DNA of 64,000 nt from an uncultured Alphaproteobacteria bacterium (lineage in GTDB: Bacteria > Pseudomonadota > Alphaproteobacteria > Puniceispirillales > UBA1172). Position 1 is the first letter of the stretch. Each line of letters begins with the position of its first letter. The translations under genes and the position numbers were made by a program. The notes below the pieces were generated by a model. That model worked only from the letters and a program-made list of their open reading frames with translations, was not told the DNA's origin and searched no databases. Positions 17,825 through 26,331 of this stretch are shown piece by piece. The stretch is taken from contig OY288107.1 in assembly GCA_958431225.1 (NCBI GenBank), forward strand, positions 1,887,501 through 1,951,500. The letters run 5' to 3'.

Positions 17825-18390
17825 CTTAAATTTTCCAACAATTCCACAAAAAGCGCCGCCCCCAAACGTTGATTCTCTTGCCAGTCCGTGGCAGCATCGC
17901 CATCGGCTTGGTCGGAGATATATTTGAACGCCCGAAAATCACAAGCGAAATGCCGTGCAGTTTTCGCCAATGCGTAGGCTTCCATATCCACCAAATCTGT
18001 GGGCAATTCGGGCGGGCTAGTGACGAAATGGTCGCCACTCGCACAAATGACGCCTTGATAGCCAAAACTGAGCACAATACCGCCTTCCTCAAAAGGCGTC
18101 TGCCCCAGCGCGAAACCGAGGGCGCGCACATCCATATCATGTTGCAGAAACTGCCCCACCTCAACGAGTCCGCTGAGGGTCGGATTCAAACTTCCAGCAC
18201 TGCCATAATTAAGCACTATATCAGGTTGAAATTGCAATATATTTTTGGTTGCTTCAAGTGTCGCATTAACCTTACCAACCCCGCAATAAATCACCCGCCA
18301 TTCGGGTAAGTGTTGGCGCGGTAATTCGCTTTCAAGGGCGACAATAATTAGGGTATTTTCCGGGGTAATTGGGGGGCTAATTTTACTCAT
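17803..18390 (-). CDS. MTA/SAH nucleosidase-like protein (PNP/UDP phosphorylase superfamily)
   Basis: 195 residues. VYCGVGKVNATLEAT-like strand, LNYGSAGSLNP, VDMEAYALAKTARHF and FKYISDQADGDA match the phosphorylase-like nucleosidases that cleave 5'-methylthioadenosine or S-adenosylhomocysteine: the Met-Glu pair contacts ribose and the late Asp is catalytic. It is shorter than E. coli MtnN (232), so substrate specificity is uncertain; it could be an adenosylhomocysteine or futalosine-type nucleosidase. The final seven residues and the stop codon are read from the antisense of tRNA-Leu. The ATG overlaps the stop of the HD-domain gene (ATGA). Confidence 0.83.
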   Translation of the reverse strand: MSKISPPITPENTLIIVALESELPRQHLPEWRVIYCGVGKVNATLEATKNILQFQPDIVLNYGSAGSLNPTLSGLVEVGQFLQHDMDVRALGFALGQTPFEEGGIVLSFGYQGVICASGDHFVTSPPELPTDLVDMEAYALAKTARHFACDFRAFKYISDQADGDAATDWQENQRLGAALFVELLENLSGGDTRT

Positions 18391-18980
18391 AACATGGCTC
18401 CATTTTCTAGTTCGCTAAAACGTTTCAGATAGGCGGTTTTTGCCTCATCGGGGGGCATCGGATTGATGCGAATCTCCGGCGGGGTTTTCGGGTTGGCGAT
18501 ATAGCGTTTTGCCTCCTGTTGTGAAAAGCCGGCGAGCTGAATCGATTCAAGATAGGCGGCGGTTTTATCGGCGCGGTGGATGGCTTTTTGCACCCATTGG
18601 GGCAAATCCCCGGGCAAGCCAAAGCGCACATGTATCGCATCGCACAGCCGCGCGTCAATATCGGTGTAATCCACGCCGAGAAAATTTTTAAACGGCGTAA
18701 TCATATCGCCGATGACATATTCGGGCGCATCGTGGAGCAGAGACGCTTTCTGCCACCGCTTGCCGATGCCTTGATTCTGTGCGCGCAAGATGCGTTCCAC
18801 CAATAGCGAATGTTCTGCCACCGAATACGCCCAGACGCCATTCGTCTGCCCATTCCACCGCGCCAGCCGTGATAAACCATGCGCGATATCTTCAATTTCA
18901 ATATCCACCGGCGTCGGGTTGAGCAAGTTCAACCGCCTGCCACTCAGCATCCTTTGCCAAGCGCGCGTTGATGTTTTCAT
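18387..18980 (-). CDS. HD-domain phosphohydrolase, YfbR-like
   Basis: About 197 residues from ATG 18980. The HD-domain ligands are visible as SVAEHSLLVERI (His), SLLHDAPEYVIGD (His-Asp) and the later Asp in HRADKTAAYLES. The N-terminal region LSGRRLNLLNPTP, IEDIAHGLSRLARWNGQT is typical of YfbR-type hydrolases, which dephosphorylate deoxynucleoside 5'-monophosphates. Overlap with the nucleosidase gene suggests joint use in nucleotide salvage, which is inference. The open frame begins at 19016; the shorter start follows an AGGGGG-like site. Confidence 0.82.
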   Translation of the reverse strand: MKTSTRAWQRMLSGRRLNLLNPTPVDIEIEDIAHGLSRLARWNGQTNGVWAYSVAEHSLLVERILRAQNQGIGKRWQKASLLHDAPEYVIGDMITPFKNFLGVDYTDIDARLCDAIHVRFGLPGDLPQWVQKAIHRADKTAAYLESIQLAGFSQQEAKRYIANPKTPPEIRINPMPPDEAKTAYLKRFSELENGAML

Positions 18981-19031
18981 AAAAAAGCCCCCTAAAAACC
19001 CATAAAAGCAATCCAAATTTAAAATCCGTGC

Positions 19032-19060
19032 TTATCATAGCGCAAAAATACCGCTATAAT
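19032..19060 (+). promoter_or_regulatory. Strong promoter-like sequence abutting the start codon at 19066
   Basis: TTATCA (19032-19037), a 17-base spacer and a perfect TATAAT (19055-19060). Transcription would start near 19067, almost on the ATG at 19066, so the messenger may be leaderless or the true start lies further in. There is no Shine-Dalgarno sequence before 19066. Confidence 0.55.
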
Positions 19061-19065
19061 CTAGT

Positions 19066-19776
19066 ATGGATTATTATCAAACCACCAACAGATACCGCAA
19101 ACGCGAGGCAATATCACGCCTGCGCTTCATCATTTCTGTTGCAGCAGTCGTGTTATCGTTTTGGTTCGGTTGGTTTTTGGGGCATCAACAGCAATGGTCG
19201 GTGTTTTTCCCGTCCAATGAGCGTCTATCCAAATTGACCCAAGACAATAACCGCCTAGAACAGACCCTCGCCGTGTTGAGCCAGCAACTCAATAGCGAAC
19301 GCCAGAAACGCATCACCGCCGAGGCGTTAATTGATAATGAGGATAAAGATGTCATTGCCTTGCGGAAATTGGTGTCGGGCTATCTCGCCAAAGATATTCC
19401 GCCTGAGCGCATCACCCAACTTCTCAATTCCCTAGGCGCGCCGAGCAAATGCCGCAAATTGCAAGGGCGCGATGTTGAGGTAGTGACCCCGCATCTAGCC
19501 ATCGGCGATAGCGACCGCAAATTCCTATCCGATTCGCTAACGCTGTTTATTGAAGGCACATCGCGCGTTGATACAGACCGCCAAAACCCATGGTTTGACC
19601 CGAGCCAACCGGTAAGGGTGCGCGCCGCATTCCTTGGCGGTGAGAAAAATGCCGAAGGCGTGTTGCCCCTAACCATGACAATAGCCATGGAAGATTGGAT
19701 GATTCGCATCCGCCTAACCGCCACCGAACTCAAAGGCTATGCCAATGTCACTATCAGCAAATGTTTGATTGAGTAA
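19066..19776 (+). CDS. Single-pass inner-membrane coiled-coil protein (DUF6776-like)
   Basis: 236 residues of unknown function. A basic N-terminus (YRKREAISRLRF) precedes one transmembrane helix at residues 21-40. A coiled coil follows (LSKLTQDNNRLEQTLAVLSQQLNSE), about residues 52-85. A beta-rich C-terminal domain, presumably periplasmic, ends in KGYANVTISKCLIE. The layout recalls DUF6776 proteins, but I am not certain of the family. It is monocistronic, flanked by a divergent and a convergent gene. Confidence 0.7.
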   Translation: MDYYQTTNRYRKREAISRLRFIISVAAVVLSFWFGWFLGHQQQWSVFFPSNERLSKLTQDNNRLEQTLAVLSQQLNSERQKRITAEALIDNEDKDVIALRKLVSGYLAKDIPPERITQLLNSLGAPSKCRKLQGRDVEVVTPHLAIGDSDRKFLSDSLTLFIEGTSRVDTDRQNPWFDPSQPVRVRAAFLGGEKNAEGVLPLTMTIAMEDWMIRIRLTATELKGYANVTISKCLIE

Positions 19777-19777
19777 A

Positions 19778-20395
19778 TTATTCTTGCGGACGCGGCGATT
19801 CAAACACCGCATCAATGCTGGCATAATCCTTATAGCCAAGGCGCGCGATGGGTTGATAGCGGGTGACATCAACTTTGCCCTCATCGGTAATCAGTGCTTT
19901 TTCGATGCCAATCCCTAATACTTCCCCAATGACGAGGCGATTGGCGTTTCCGTTGGGGCTTGCGGGCAGGTCAAGCACTTTCCATAACCGACATTCCAAA
20001 TAACACGGGGCTTCGGCAACGTGCGGGGCGGCAACTAATTTAGATGGCTTGGGGGTGAGATTCGCTTCGGCAAATTCCGACACAGCACGGGGCAATGCCG
20101 CCGAGGACGCATTCATGGCTTCAAATAATTGCTTGGAGACGATATTGACGACAAAATCGCCGGTTTCCTCTATGTTTTTGAGCGAATCCTTATCGCCCTC
20201 CGTCCCCGCTGATGAAGAAAACGCCAACATAGGCGGGGATTCGGAAATGGCGTTAAAAAAACTATACGGCGCGAGGTTATGCACCCCATCCGCCCCGATG
20301 CTAGAAATCCAACCGATAGGGCGGGGGGAGATGATGGCTTTCAGGGGGTTAAACGCCAAGCCAACCTCTTTATGCGCGCCAACCGGGAAGAACAT
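19778..20395 (-). CDS. Flavin reductase-like, FMN-binding split-barrel protein
   Basis: 205 residues of the flavin reductase domain family. The N-terminal NPLKAIISPRPIGWISSIGADGV is the hallmark, followed by NLAPYSFFNAISESPPMLAFSS and DFVVNIVSKQL, which surround the FMN. Relatives serve as flavin reductases for monooxygenases or as unknown flavoproteins, and no partner monooxygenase is nearby. The ATG overlaps the stop of the 65-residue gene upstream by one base, suggesting one transcript with that gene and the YcgN gene. Confidence 0.88.
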   Translation of the reverse strand: MFFPVGAHKEVGLAFNPLKAIISPRPIGWISSIGADGVHNLAPYSFFNAISESPPMLAFSSSAGTEGDKDSLKNIEETGDFVVNIVSKQLFEAMNASSAALPRAVSEFAEANLTPKPSKLVAAPHVAEAPCYLECRLWKVLDLPASPNGNANRLVIGEVLGIGIEKALITDEGKVDVTRYQPIARLGYKDYASIDAVFESPRPQE

Positions 20396-20592
20396 TATAT
20401 ATCACTTTCGGGGGCGTTTTGGCGGTTTTGCGGGCGCCCGATGCCTTCAAGGGGGGTGCATTCCCCGCTAAAATAGTGCTGAATCAGCGATTCTTTGCAC
20501 TTCACCCATTCGCGCTCCACCCCACAACGCGACAGCGACAGCACCAAAAACAGGGTAATCAACCCGTAAATCAATAGTGAAAATCTGCTCAT
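20395..20592 (-). CDS. Small membrane-anchored hypothetical protein
   Basis: 65 residues. One hydrophobic helix (LLIYGLITLFLVLSLS) is followed by a Cys and a short polar domain with two more Cys and a Pro-rich tail. The residue before the first Cys is Arg, which does not fit a lipobox, so it is more likely a small anchored protein than a lipoprotein. I do not recognise the family. Reality is supported by a tight fit: 9 bases after the YcgN gene and a 1-base overlap with the flavin reductase gene. Confidence 0.55.
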   Translation of the reverse strand: MSRFSLLIYGLITLFLVLSLSRCGVEREWVKCKESLIQHYFSGECTPLEGIGRPQNRQNAPESDI

Positions 20593-20601
20593 GCGAACCT
20601 C

Positions 20602-21039
20602 TTACCATATTTTGATGCGCGAAGGTAGGGCTTCTTCATCAATATCATCTTCGGAAACAACTTTCCCTGCCACCGATTGCCCGGCTTTGTGCGTGCTATC
20701 GGCGTCGCCGGTGATGAGGGGGTGCCACGGGGGCAGGTCTTTGCCTTCATAGATGAGGCGATAAGCACAAGTTTCGGGCATCCATGGCAGTTGTTCCAGC
20801 GTTTCAGGGGTGAGGCGGATACAATCAGGCACACGGATTTTGCGGTTTTCATAATCTTTGCACCGACAATGCGCCCCATCCAACAAAGTGCAAGCAACAT
20901 CGGTATAATGCACACACCCCGTATCCTCATCCTCTAATTTGAGCACACAACATTTCCCGCACCCATCGCAAAGGCTCTCCCATTCGCTATGGTTGAGGGC
21001 GGTGAGGGGTTTCGTTTTCCAAAAAGCGGATTCTGTCAT
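20602..21039 (-). CDS. ycgN: YcgN/UPF0260 cysteine-cluster protein
   Basis: About 145 residues. It matches E. coli YcgN along its length: FWKTKPL, HSEWESLCDGCGKCC with the CxxCxxCC zinc or iron cluster motif, a second cluster VACTLLDGAHCRCKDYENR, VPDCIRLTPETL, and CAYRLIYEGKDLPPWHPL. Function is unknown; the cysteine clusters suggest a bound metal. ATG 21039 is preferred, with 21045 also in frame. It is the first gene of a three-gene minus-strand unit. Confidence 0.92.
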   Translation of the reverse strand: MTESAFWKTKPLTALNHSEWESLCDGCGKCCVLKLEDEDTGCVHYTDVACTLLDGAHCRCKDYENRKIRVPDCIRLTPETLEQLPWMPETCAYRLIYEGKDLPPWHPLITGDADSTHKAGQSVAGKVVSEDDIDEEALPSRIKIW

Positions 21040-21124
21040 GAGCATGAGGGGTCATAAGGGTGGAATTTACTTGCCATTGTCACTATATTAGTAGGATAGT
21101 AGCAGAATACAGATAGGAAATGCT

Positions 21125-21871
21125 ATGGCAAATGCGGCAGATACGCAAAAAATACTCGTTTTGACCGGGGCTAGTCGCGGCATAGGGCATGCCACGGTCA
21201 AACGATTTTCCGAAGAAGGCTGGCGGGTGATCACCTGTTCGCGCCAACCTTTCCCCAAAAACTGCCCATGGCCGGCCGGGGAAGAAGACCACCTACAAAT
21301 TGATTTAAGCGACCCGACCAGCATTGAAACAGGCATCGGCGAATTGCGACAACGCCTAGACGGCAAACCCCTGCATGCCTTGGTGAATAATGCCGGAATC
21401 TCGCCGAAACGTGACGGCGGACGCATGGATAGCACCGCCACCCCCATCAACATCTGGCACGAGGTATTTCAAGTCAATTTCTTCGCCCCGATTATGTTAG
21501 CAAGGGGGTTAGCGGATGCGCTCAAAGACGGGCAGGGGACGATTGTCAATGTGACCTCCATCGCCGGGAGCCGAGTGCATAATTTCGCTGGCACGGCTTA
21601 CGCCACATCCAAGGCAGCATTGAGCGCACTAACGCGCGAGATGGCGAATGATTTTGGTTCCATGGGCGTGCGTGTCAATGCCATTGCGCCCGGGGAGATT
21701 AAAACCGACATCCTGTCGCCAAGTGCCGAAGCGGTTGCAGTGCCTGACATTCCGATGGGGCGGTTAGGCACCACCGAAGAGGTTGCTGACAGCATTTACT
21801 TTTTATGCTCTGATGAGGCAGGATATGTCAATGGAGCCGAGTTACACATCAACGGCGGTCAGCACGTCTGA
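21125..21871 (+). CDS. Short-chain dehydrogenase/reductase
   Basis: 248-residue classical SDR. TGASRGIGHATVK binds NAD(P), LVNNAGISPK is the NNAG motif, Ser in VTSIAGS plus YATSK gives the catalytic Ser-Tyr-Lys, and the C-terminus VNGAELHINGGQHV is typical. The substrate cannot be read. The aminotransferase gene follows after 25 bases with its own strong ribosome site, so the pair may act in one pathway, for instance amino alcohol or amine catabolism; that link is inference. Confidence 0.9.
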   Translation: MANAADTQKILVLTGASRGIGHATVKRFSEEGWRVITCSRQPFPKNCPWPAGEEDHLQIDLSDPTSIETGIGELRQRLDGKPLHALVNNAGISPKRDGGRMDSTATPINIWHEVFQVNFFAPIMLARGLADALKDGQGTIVNVTSIAGSRVHNFAGTAYATSKAALSALTREMANDFGSMGVRVNAIAPGEIKTDILSPSAEAVAVPDIPMGRLGTTEEVADSIYFLCSDEAGYVNGAELHINGGQHV

Positions 21872-21896
21872 CCCAACAAACTAAGGAGGCGACACC

Positions 21897-23282
21897 ATGA
21901 GCGACCAATTTAACCCCAATTCTCAAGAGGCAAAAGATATTGCCTATCATTTCCACCCCTACACCAACCCCACGGCACTGGCTAAAGAAGGGCCGATGAT
22001 TATCCATAAAGGCAAAGGCGTTTTTGTCTATGATGGTGATGGCAAGGATTATATTGAAGGGCTGGCAGGGTTATGGTGTGCGTCATTTGGTTTTAGCGAG
22101 GCGGAATTGGTTAAAGCCGCCACGAAGCAAATGCAAGAACTACCCTATTATCATAGTTTCAGTGCGAAAACCCACAACCCCGCTATCAATCTAGCGGAAA
22201 AATTGGTGAAGTTAGCCCCTGATGGTTTAGATAAAGTGTTCTTCTGCAATTCAGGCTCCGAAGCCAACGACACCGCCATAAAAATGGTCTGGTATTACCA
22301 AGCCGCCATCGGCAAACCCGAAAAGCATAAAATCATCAGCCGCAAGCGGGGCTATCACGGCGTCACGCTAGCGGCGGCGAGCCTGACGGCATTGGATTAC
22401 GTGCAGAAAGGTTTTGGCTTACCGCTAGAATTCGCCAAACACACATCATCCCCGCATTATTTCCTAGACGCTAAGGACGGCGAGAGCGAGGCGGATTTTG
22501 TCGCCCGCTGTATGCAGGAATTGGAAGAACTAATCGCTGAGGAGGGCGCGGATACCATAGGCGCATTCATCGCCGAGCCAGTCATGGGGGCAGGCGGGGC
22601 GATTGTGCATCCGAAAGGCTATTTTGAAGCCCTGCAACCGATTTTGAAAAAACACGATATTTTGTTTATAGCCGATGAGGTGATTTGCGGATTCGGACGC
22701 ACCGGCAATATGTGGGGTTCGGATACATATAATCTCAAACCCGATATTCTGACCTGCGCGAAAGCATTATCATCGGCGTATCTGCCAATTTCTGCGGTGC
22801 TAGTGAGCCAAGCCGTAGCCGATGGCATGAGCGCGCAAGCCGACAAATTGGGACAGTTCGGACACGGCTACACCTACACAGGACACCCGGTGCCAGCGGC
22901 GGTGGCGTTGCGGACATTGGAGCTCATGGAAGAACGCGATGTGCTAAAACATATCCAAAGCGTCGCCCCGCTATTCCAAACCCGCATCCAAGCCTTAAAA
23001 AAATATGATTCGGTAGGCGATGCAAGAGGCGTGGGACTAATCGGCGGTATAGAATTCGTAGCAAAACCCAACACCCGCATAAAACCCAACCCCGCCCACA
23101 AGGTCGGGCTAAAAGTAATGAAAATGCTACAAGACGCCGGCGTAATCATCCGCGCCCTACCCCTAGACGGCATAGCCTTCTGCCCGCCACTCATCATCAG
23201 TAGCGATGAAATCAACATCATGTTCGACCGCATAGAGAGCGCCATGCCAGCAGTGGATGAACTGGTTAAGAATTTGGACTAA
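21897..23282 (+). CDS. Class III (omega) aminotransferase
   Basis: 461-residue PLP-dependent transaminase of the omega-amino acid:pyruvate type. Features are WCASFGFSEAELVKAA, NSGSEANDTAIKMVWYY (phosphate binding), KRGYHGVTLAAASLT, FIADEVICGFGRTG (the Asp that contacts the PLP nitrogen) and TCAKALSSAYLPISA with the Schiff-base Lys. Relatives act on taurine, putrescine, beta-alanine or other amines with pyruvate. AAGGAGG precedes ATG 21897 at ideal spacing. The 3' end of the gene uses mostly A- and C-ending codons while the start does not. Confidence 0.93.
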   Translation: MSDQFNPNSQEAKDIAYHFHPYTNPTALAKEGPMIIHKGKGVFVYDGDGKDYIEGLAGLWCASFGFSEAELVKAATKQMQELPYYHSFSAKTHNPAINLAEKLVKLAPDGLDKVFFCNSGSEANDTAIKMVWYYQAAIGKPEKHKIISRKRGYHGVTLAAASLTALDYVQKGFGLPLEFAKHTSSPHYFLDAKDGESEADFVARCMQELEELIAEEGADTIGAFIAEPVMGAGGAIVHPKGYFEALQPILKKHDILFIADEVICGFGRTGNMWGSDTYNLKPDILTCAKALSSAYLPISAVLVSQAVADGMSAQADKLGQFGHGYTYTGHPVPAAVALRTLELMEERDVLKHIQSVAPLFQTRIQALKKYDSVGDARGVGLIGGIEFVAKPNTRIKPNPAHKVGLKVMKMLQDAGVIIRALPLDGIAFCPPLIISSDEINIMFDRIESAMPAVDELVKNLD

Positions 23283-23310
23283 ATAATAAAGAAGGGAAAG
23301 GAGTAAGCCC

Positions 23311-23910
23311 ATGCAATTCACCATTTCGGGTAAGAATATGGACACCGGGGCGGCGTTCCAAGAACACGCGCAGGCGCAGTTAGAGGCGGCGATTTCAAAA
23401 TATTTTCCGCGTGCGGTTGCGGCGACGGTGACTTTGGAAAAGGACACGTTAGGTTTTGCTGTGCGGGTGCATGTCAATCTGACCACCGGCATGGATATGG
23501 AAGCCAACGGCAAGGGCGGTGATGCCCATCTAGCCCTTGATGAAGCGGCGGAACATATAGAAAAACGCCTGCGTCGGTACAAAAGACGCTTGCGGAGCCA
23601 CCGCCCTGACCACCACGAACAAGGGCAGATTGAAGCGATTATGACGGTGCTTAACGCCCCTGCGGATGTTGATGATGACGCCCCCGACAGCGATGATTTA
23701 ACTAAGGGCGAAGAAGACGGCGCGCCGGCGATTCTGGCGGAAATGGATTACCCCATCAATACTATGTCGCTTGAAGAAGCCATTATGCGCTTTGACCTAT
23801 CGGGGCAGCCGGCATTGATGTTCCGCAACCAATCGCATCAAGGGTTAAATATGATCTATCGCCGTAATGATGGCAGTATCGGCTGGGTAGATCCGCGCGG
23901 GAATCGTTAA
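23311..23910 (+). CDS. hpf: Ribosome hibernation-promoting factor, long form
   Basis: 199 residues. The N-terminal domain (MQFTISGKNMDTGAAFQEHA to about residue 95, with EAAEHIEKRLRRYKRRLRSH) is the RaiA/HPF fold that binds in the 30S tRNA channel. An acidic linker (DVDDDAPDSDDLTKGEEDG) leads to the C-terminal dimerisation domain (MSLEEAIMRFDLSGQPALMFRNQ, GLNMIYRRNDGSIGWVDP), the form that makes 100S ribosome dimers. AAGGAG lies before ATG 23311. Its TAA abuts the TAA of the convergent cobC. Confidence 0.95.
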   Translation: MQFTISGKNMDTGAAFQEHAQAQLEAAISKYFPRAVAATVTLEKDTLGFAVRVHVNLTTGMDMEANGKGGDAHLALDEAAEHIEKRLRRYKRRLRSHRPDHHEQGQIEAIMTVLNAPADVDDDAPDSDDLTKGEEDGAPAILAEMDYPINTMSLEEAIMRFDLSGQPALMFRNQSHQGLNMIYRRNDGSIGWVDPRGNR

Positions 23911-24534
23911 TTAAAATGGGCGGTTGATGTATTCAATATGCCAATTTCCGACATGGTCGGGGGCATCCCTATAATTCAATTTGCTGATGGATAGGTTTTC
24001 AAGATGAAACGCCACCGCTTGCGTGCTTGGCAGGTTGAGGGCGATGCCTAAACAGGCTCTAATCACCATGGCGTGGGTGATGAGGATATGGTCGTGGGGC
24101 GTGGCGATGAGTTCATCTATGACGGGTTTAATGCGGGCGGTGAGTGCGCCAAAATTTTCACCATCGGGCGGGGTGATGTCGGGGTGGAGGCTCTGCCAAC
24201 TATGTTTCGGTTTATCGTCAAGATGCTGTTTTTCTATATCAGCAATTTTTTTTCCGTGCCATTGCCCAAATGATTGTTCCACAAGGCGTTCATCATATTT
24301 GACGCTAGCAAATTGCGCGCCATGTTTTTGCAGATTTTTTGCCGTATCAACACAACGTTCTAAGGGCGAGATGATGCAGTGTAAATCTTGGGGCAGGGCA
24401 TCGGCTAGGGCTTTGTAATTATGACTCGCCCCCGCATCTAATGGCGGATTTTCTGGGGGAATTTTTGTGTGGTCATGATGCGTTGTTGTCGCATGACGCA
24501 ATAAAATTAGACGGCGGGAATCGTGGTCACTCAT
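23911..24534 (-). CDS. cobC: Histidine phosphatase, probable alpha-ribazole phosphatase
   Basis: 207 residues from ATG 24534. LILLRHATTTHHD carries the RHG-type catalytic His of the phosphoglycerate mutase superfamily, ISPLERCVDTAKNL the conserved Arg, ERLVEQSFGQWHGK the acid and HILITHAMVIRACLG the second His. It sits last in the cobU-cobT-cobS set with an ATGA overlap, so dephosphorylation of alpha-ribazole phosphate in cobalamin assembly is the natural role. The longer frame to 24645 is only overlap with cobS. Confidence 0.87.
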   Translation of the reverse strand: MSDHDSRRLILLRHATTTHHDHTKIPPENPPLDAGASHNYKALADALPQDLHCIISPLERCVDTAKNLQKHGAQFASVKYDERLVEQSFGQWHGKKIADIEKQHLDDKPKHSWQSLHPDITPPDGENFGALTARIKPVIDELIATPHDHILITHAMVIRACLGIALNLPSTQAVAFHLENLSISKLNYRDAPDHVGNWHIEYINRPF

Positions 24535-25325
24535 GCCAACACCATAACCATCAAAATCGCGGTTTGGCTCAACATTTGCGTAGCCCCCAGCCCATCGCCA
24601 TTGACCCCGCCGATATGCGCTTTGAGAAACACCCCTAGCCCCCATGTAAGCGCCAGCGCCACCACCGCCGCGATTAGCACCACCAGCGTCCCGCTTAACA
24701 ACACCGCCGCCGCCACGCCAATCCCCACGCCAGCCAGCATGGTATTTTGGCTCGGGCGTCCTAGACTATGCGCTAGCCCTATGTCATCGGGCGTGGCGTG
24801 GCGCCATGCTTGCACCCCCATCATCGCCCGCCCAAGACTCGCCGCACTCAGCCACGCACCAATAAGCGTCGTCAATCCCGCCGCCGCCAGCCCTGCCAGA
24901 CAGCCTAGCTGAATCCCCAAAACCAACACCAGCGCAATAACGCCAAAAGACCCGATACGGCTATCGCGCATAATTTCGCGGCGGTGTTTCGGGTTCTGCC
25001 CGCCTAGACTATCGGCAATATCCGCCAGTCCGTCCTCATGCAACCCGCCCGTAATCAACGCCGCCCCCGCCAGCAGAATCGCCGCCAACACGAGGGGCGG
25101 TAAATCGGTGAAATATAGAATCAACATCGGCAGAGAGGCTAACCCCGCCACCGCGATACCAATCAAAGGAAACGCCCAATAACAGGTGGCATTTGGCGGC
25201 GCATCATCGCTTGGACTGATAGGCAAGCGCGTTAGAATCCGCGCGGCATCTTGCATATCGCGTTGGCACCGCCCCAAAATTCCTGACCAATCTTTCATAG
25301 TTTTTAATCCCAAATTATCCATCAT
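24531..25325 (-). CDS. cobS: Adenosylcobinamide-GDP ribazoletransferase (cobalamin synthase)
   Basis: 264-residue inner-membrane enzyme that joins adenosylcobinamide-GDP to alpha-ribazole, the final assembly step of cobalamin. It has about six hydrophobic segments and the diagnostic LITGGLHEDGLADIADSLGG, then IMRDSRIGSFGVIALVL and GGVNGDGLGATQ near the C-terminus. Two adjacent ATGs (25325 and 25322) lie inside the end of cobT, preceded by a GGGAG-like site, so either may be used. Confidence 0.95.
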   Translation of the reverse strand: MMDNLGLKTMKDWSGILGRCQRDMQDAARILTRLPISPSDDAPPNATCYWAFPLIGIAVAGLASLPMLILYFTDLPPLVLAAILLAGAALITGGLHEDGLADIADSLGGQNPKHRREIMRDSRIGSFGVIALVLVLGIQLGCLAGLAAAGLTTLIGAWLSAASLGRAMMGVQAWRHATPDDIGLAHSLGRPSQNTMLAGVGIGVAAAVLLSGTLVVLIAAVVALALTWGLGVFLKAHIGGVNGDGLGATQMLSQTAILMVMVLA

Positions 25326-26331
25326 CTACTCCCGCTTCTGCGAATGTTGCCATGCCATTATGCGTTGCCAGCGCGGCTTTGACAATGGAAAAAGCGACCG
25401 CCGCCCCGCTACCCTCACCGAGACGCATATCAAGGTCAAGCAATGCGCGCATTTTCACCGCCTCAAGAATGCGCCGATGCCCGGGTTCTTTGGAATAATG
25501 GCTAATTTGGCAATGGTCAAAAATGGCGGGATTGCTCTGCCACAACGGCAAGATGGCGGCGGTGGAAATATAACCATCAAGCAACACCGGAATCCGCCGC
25601 ACCCGCGCCGCAAGCACCATGCCAGCAATCGCGGCAACCTCGCGCCCGCCATATTCGGCTAACATTTCCACCGCATCTAGTGCCTTGCCGTCATTGCGTT
25701 TGATGGCGGCGGCAATGGTGGCGGCTTTGTGTTCAATCCCTGCATCATCCAACCCGGTGCCAGCCCCCGCCCAATCATGCGCCGCGCCCCCCAGCACCGC
25801 CAATGCCAGCGCGGCGGCGGCGGTGGTGTTGCCTATACCCATCTCGCCGGGAATCAATAAATCGGCATCGGCAGGAATGGCATCCGCCCCGCTTTGCATG
25901 GCGGAAATCACCTCATCAAGGCGCATTGCCGGGGCGGTGGTGAAATCTTGGGTCGGGCGGTCTAATTCTAACGCGCGCACATCCAATGCAATCCCCGCCA
26001 AAGCACATAACTGATTGATAGCAGCCCCGCCATGTTGGAAATTCGCCACCATCTGCGCCGTAACTGCGCTAGGGAAGGCGGAGACACCGCGCCCTGCCAC
26101 TCCATGATTGCCGGCAAAGATAATACAATGCGGGGCGGTGATGGCGGGTTTTTCGCACCCTTGCCACCCCGCCAGCCATATTGCCAAATCTTCAAGACGC
26201 CCCAATGCGCCGGCGGGTTTGGTCAGTTGGGCTTGGCGCGCGCGGGCTTTATCTATGGCGTTTTGGTCGGGGGCGGGTAAATCTGCCAGTAATTTGGTGA
26301 TTTGTGCGGGGTTTTGGTAGGTGATGTTCAT
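25315..26331 (-). CDS. cobT: Nicotinate-nucleotide:dimethylbenzimidazole phosphoribosyltransferase
   Basis: 338 residues. It activates 5,6-dimethylbenzimidazole to alpha-ribazole phosphate using nicotinate mononucleotide. Family motifs: TKPAGALGRLEDLA, FAGNHGVAGRGVSAFP, GEMGIGNTTAAAAL, LLDGYISTAAIL and LDLDMRLGEGSGAA, with the catalytic Glu in the last. The ATG overlaps the cobU stop by 4 bases. Together with cobU, cobS and cobC it forms the nucleotide-loop assembly set; no corrin-ring genes are in the window. Confidence 0.97.
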   Translation of the reverse strand: MNITYQNPAQITKLLADLPAPDQNAIDKARARQAQLTKPAGALGRLEDLAIWLAGWQGCEKPAITAPHCIIFAGNHGVAGRGVSAFPSAVTAQMVANFQHGGAAINQLCALAGIALDVRALELDRPTQDFTTAPAMRLDEVISAMQSGADAIPADADLLIPGEMGIGNTTAAAALALAVLGGAAHDWAGAGTGLDDAGIEHKAATIAAAIKRNDGKALDAVEMLAEYGGREVAAIAGMVLAARVRRIPVLLDGYISTAAILPLWQSNPAIFDHCQISHYSKEPGHRRILEAVKMRALLDLDMRLGEGSGAAVAFSIVKAALATHNGMATFAEAGVDDG

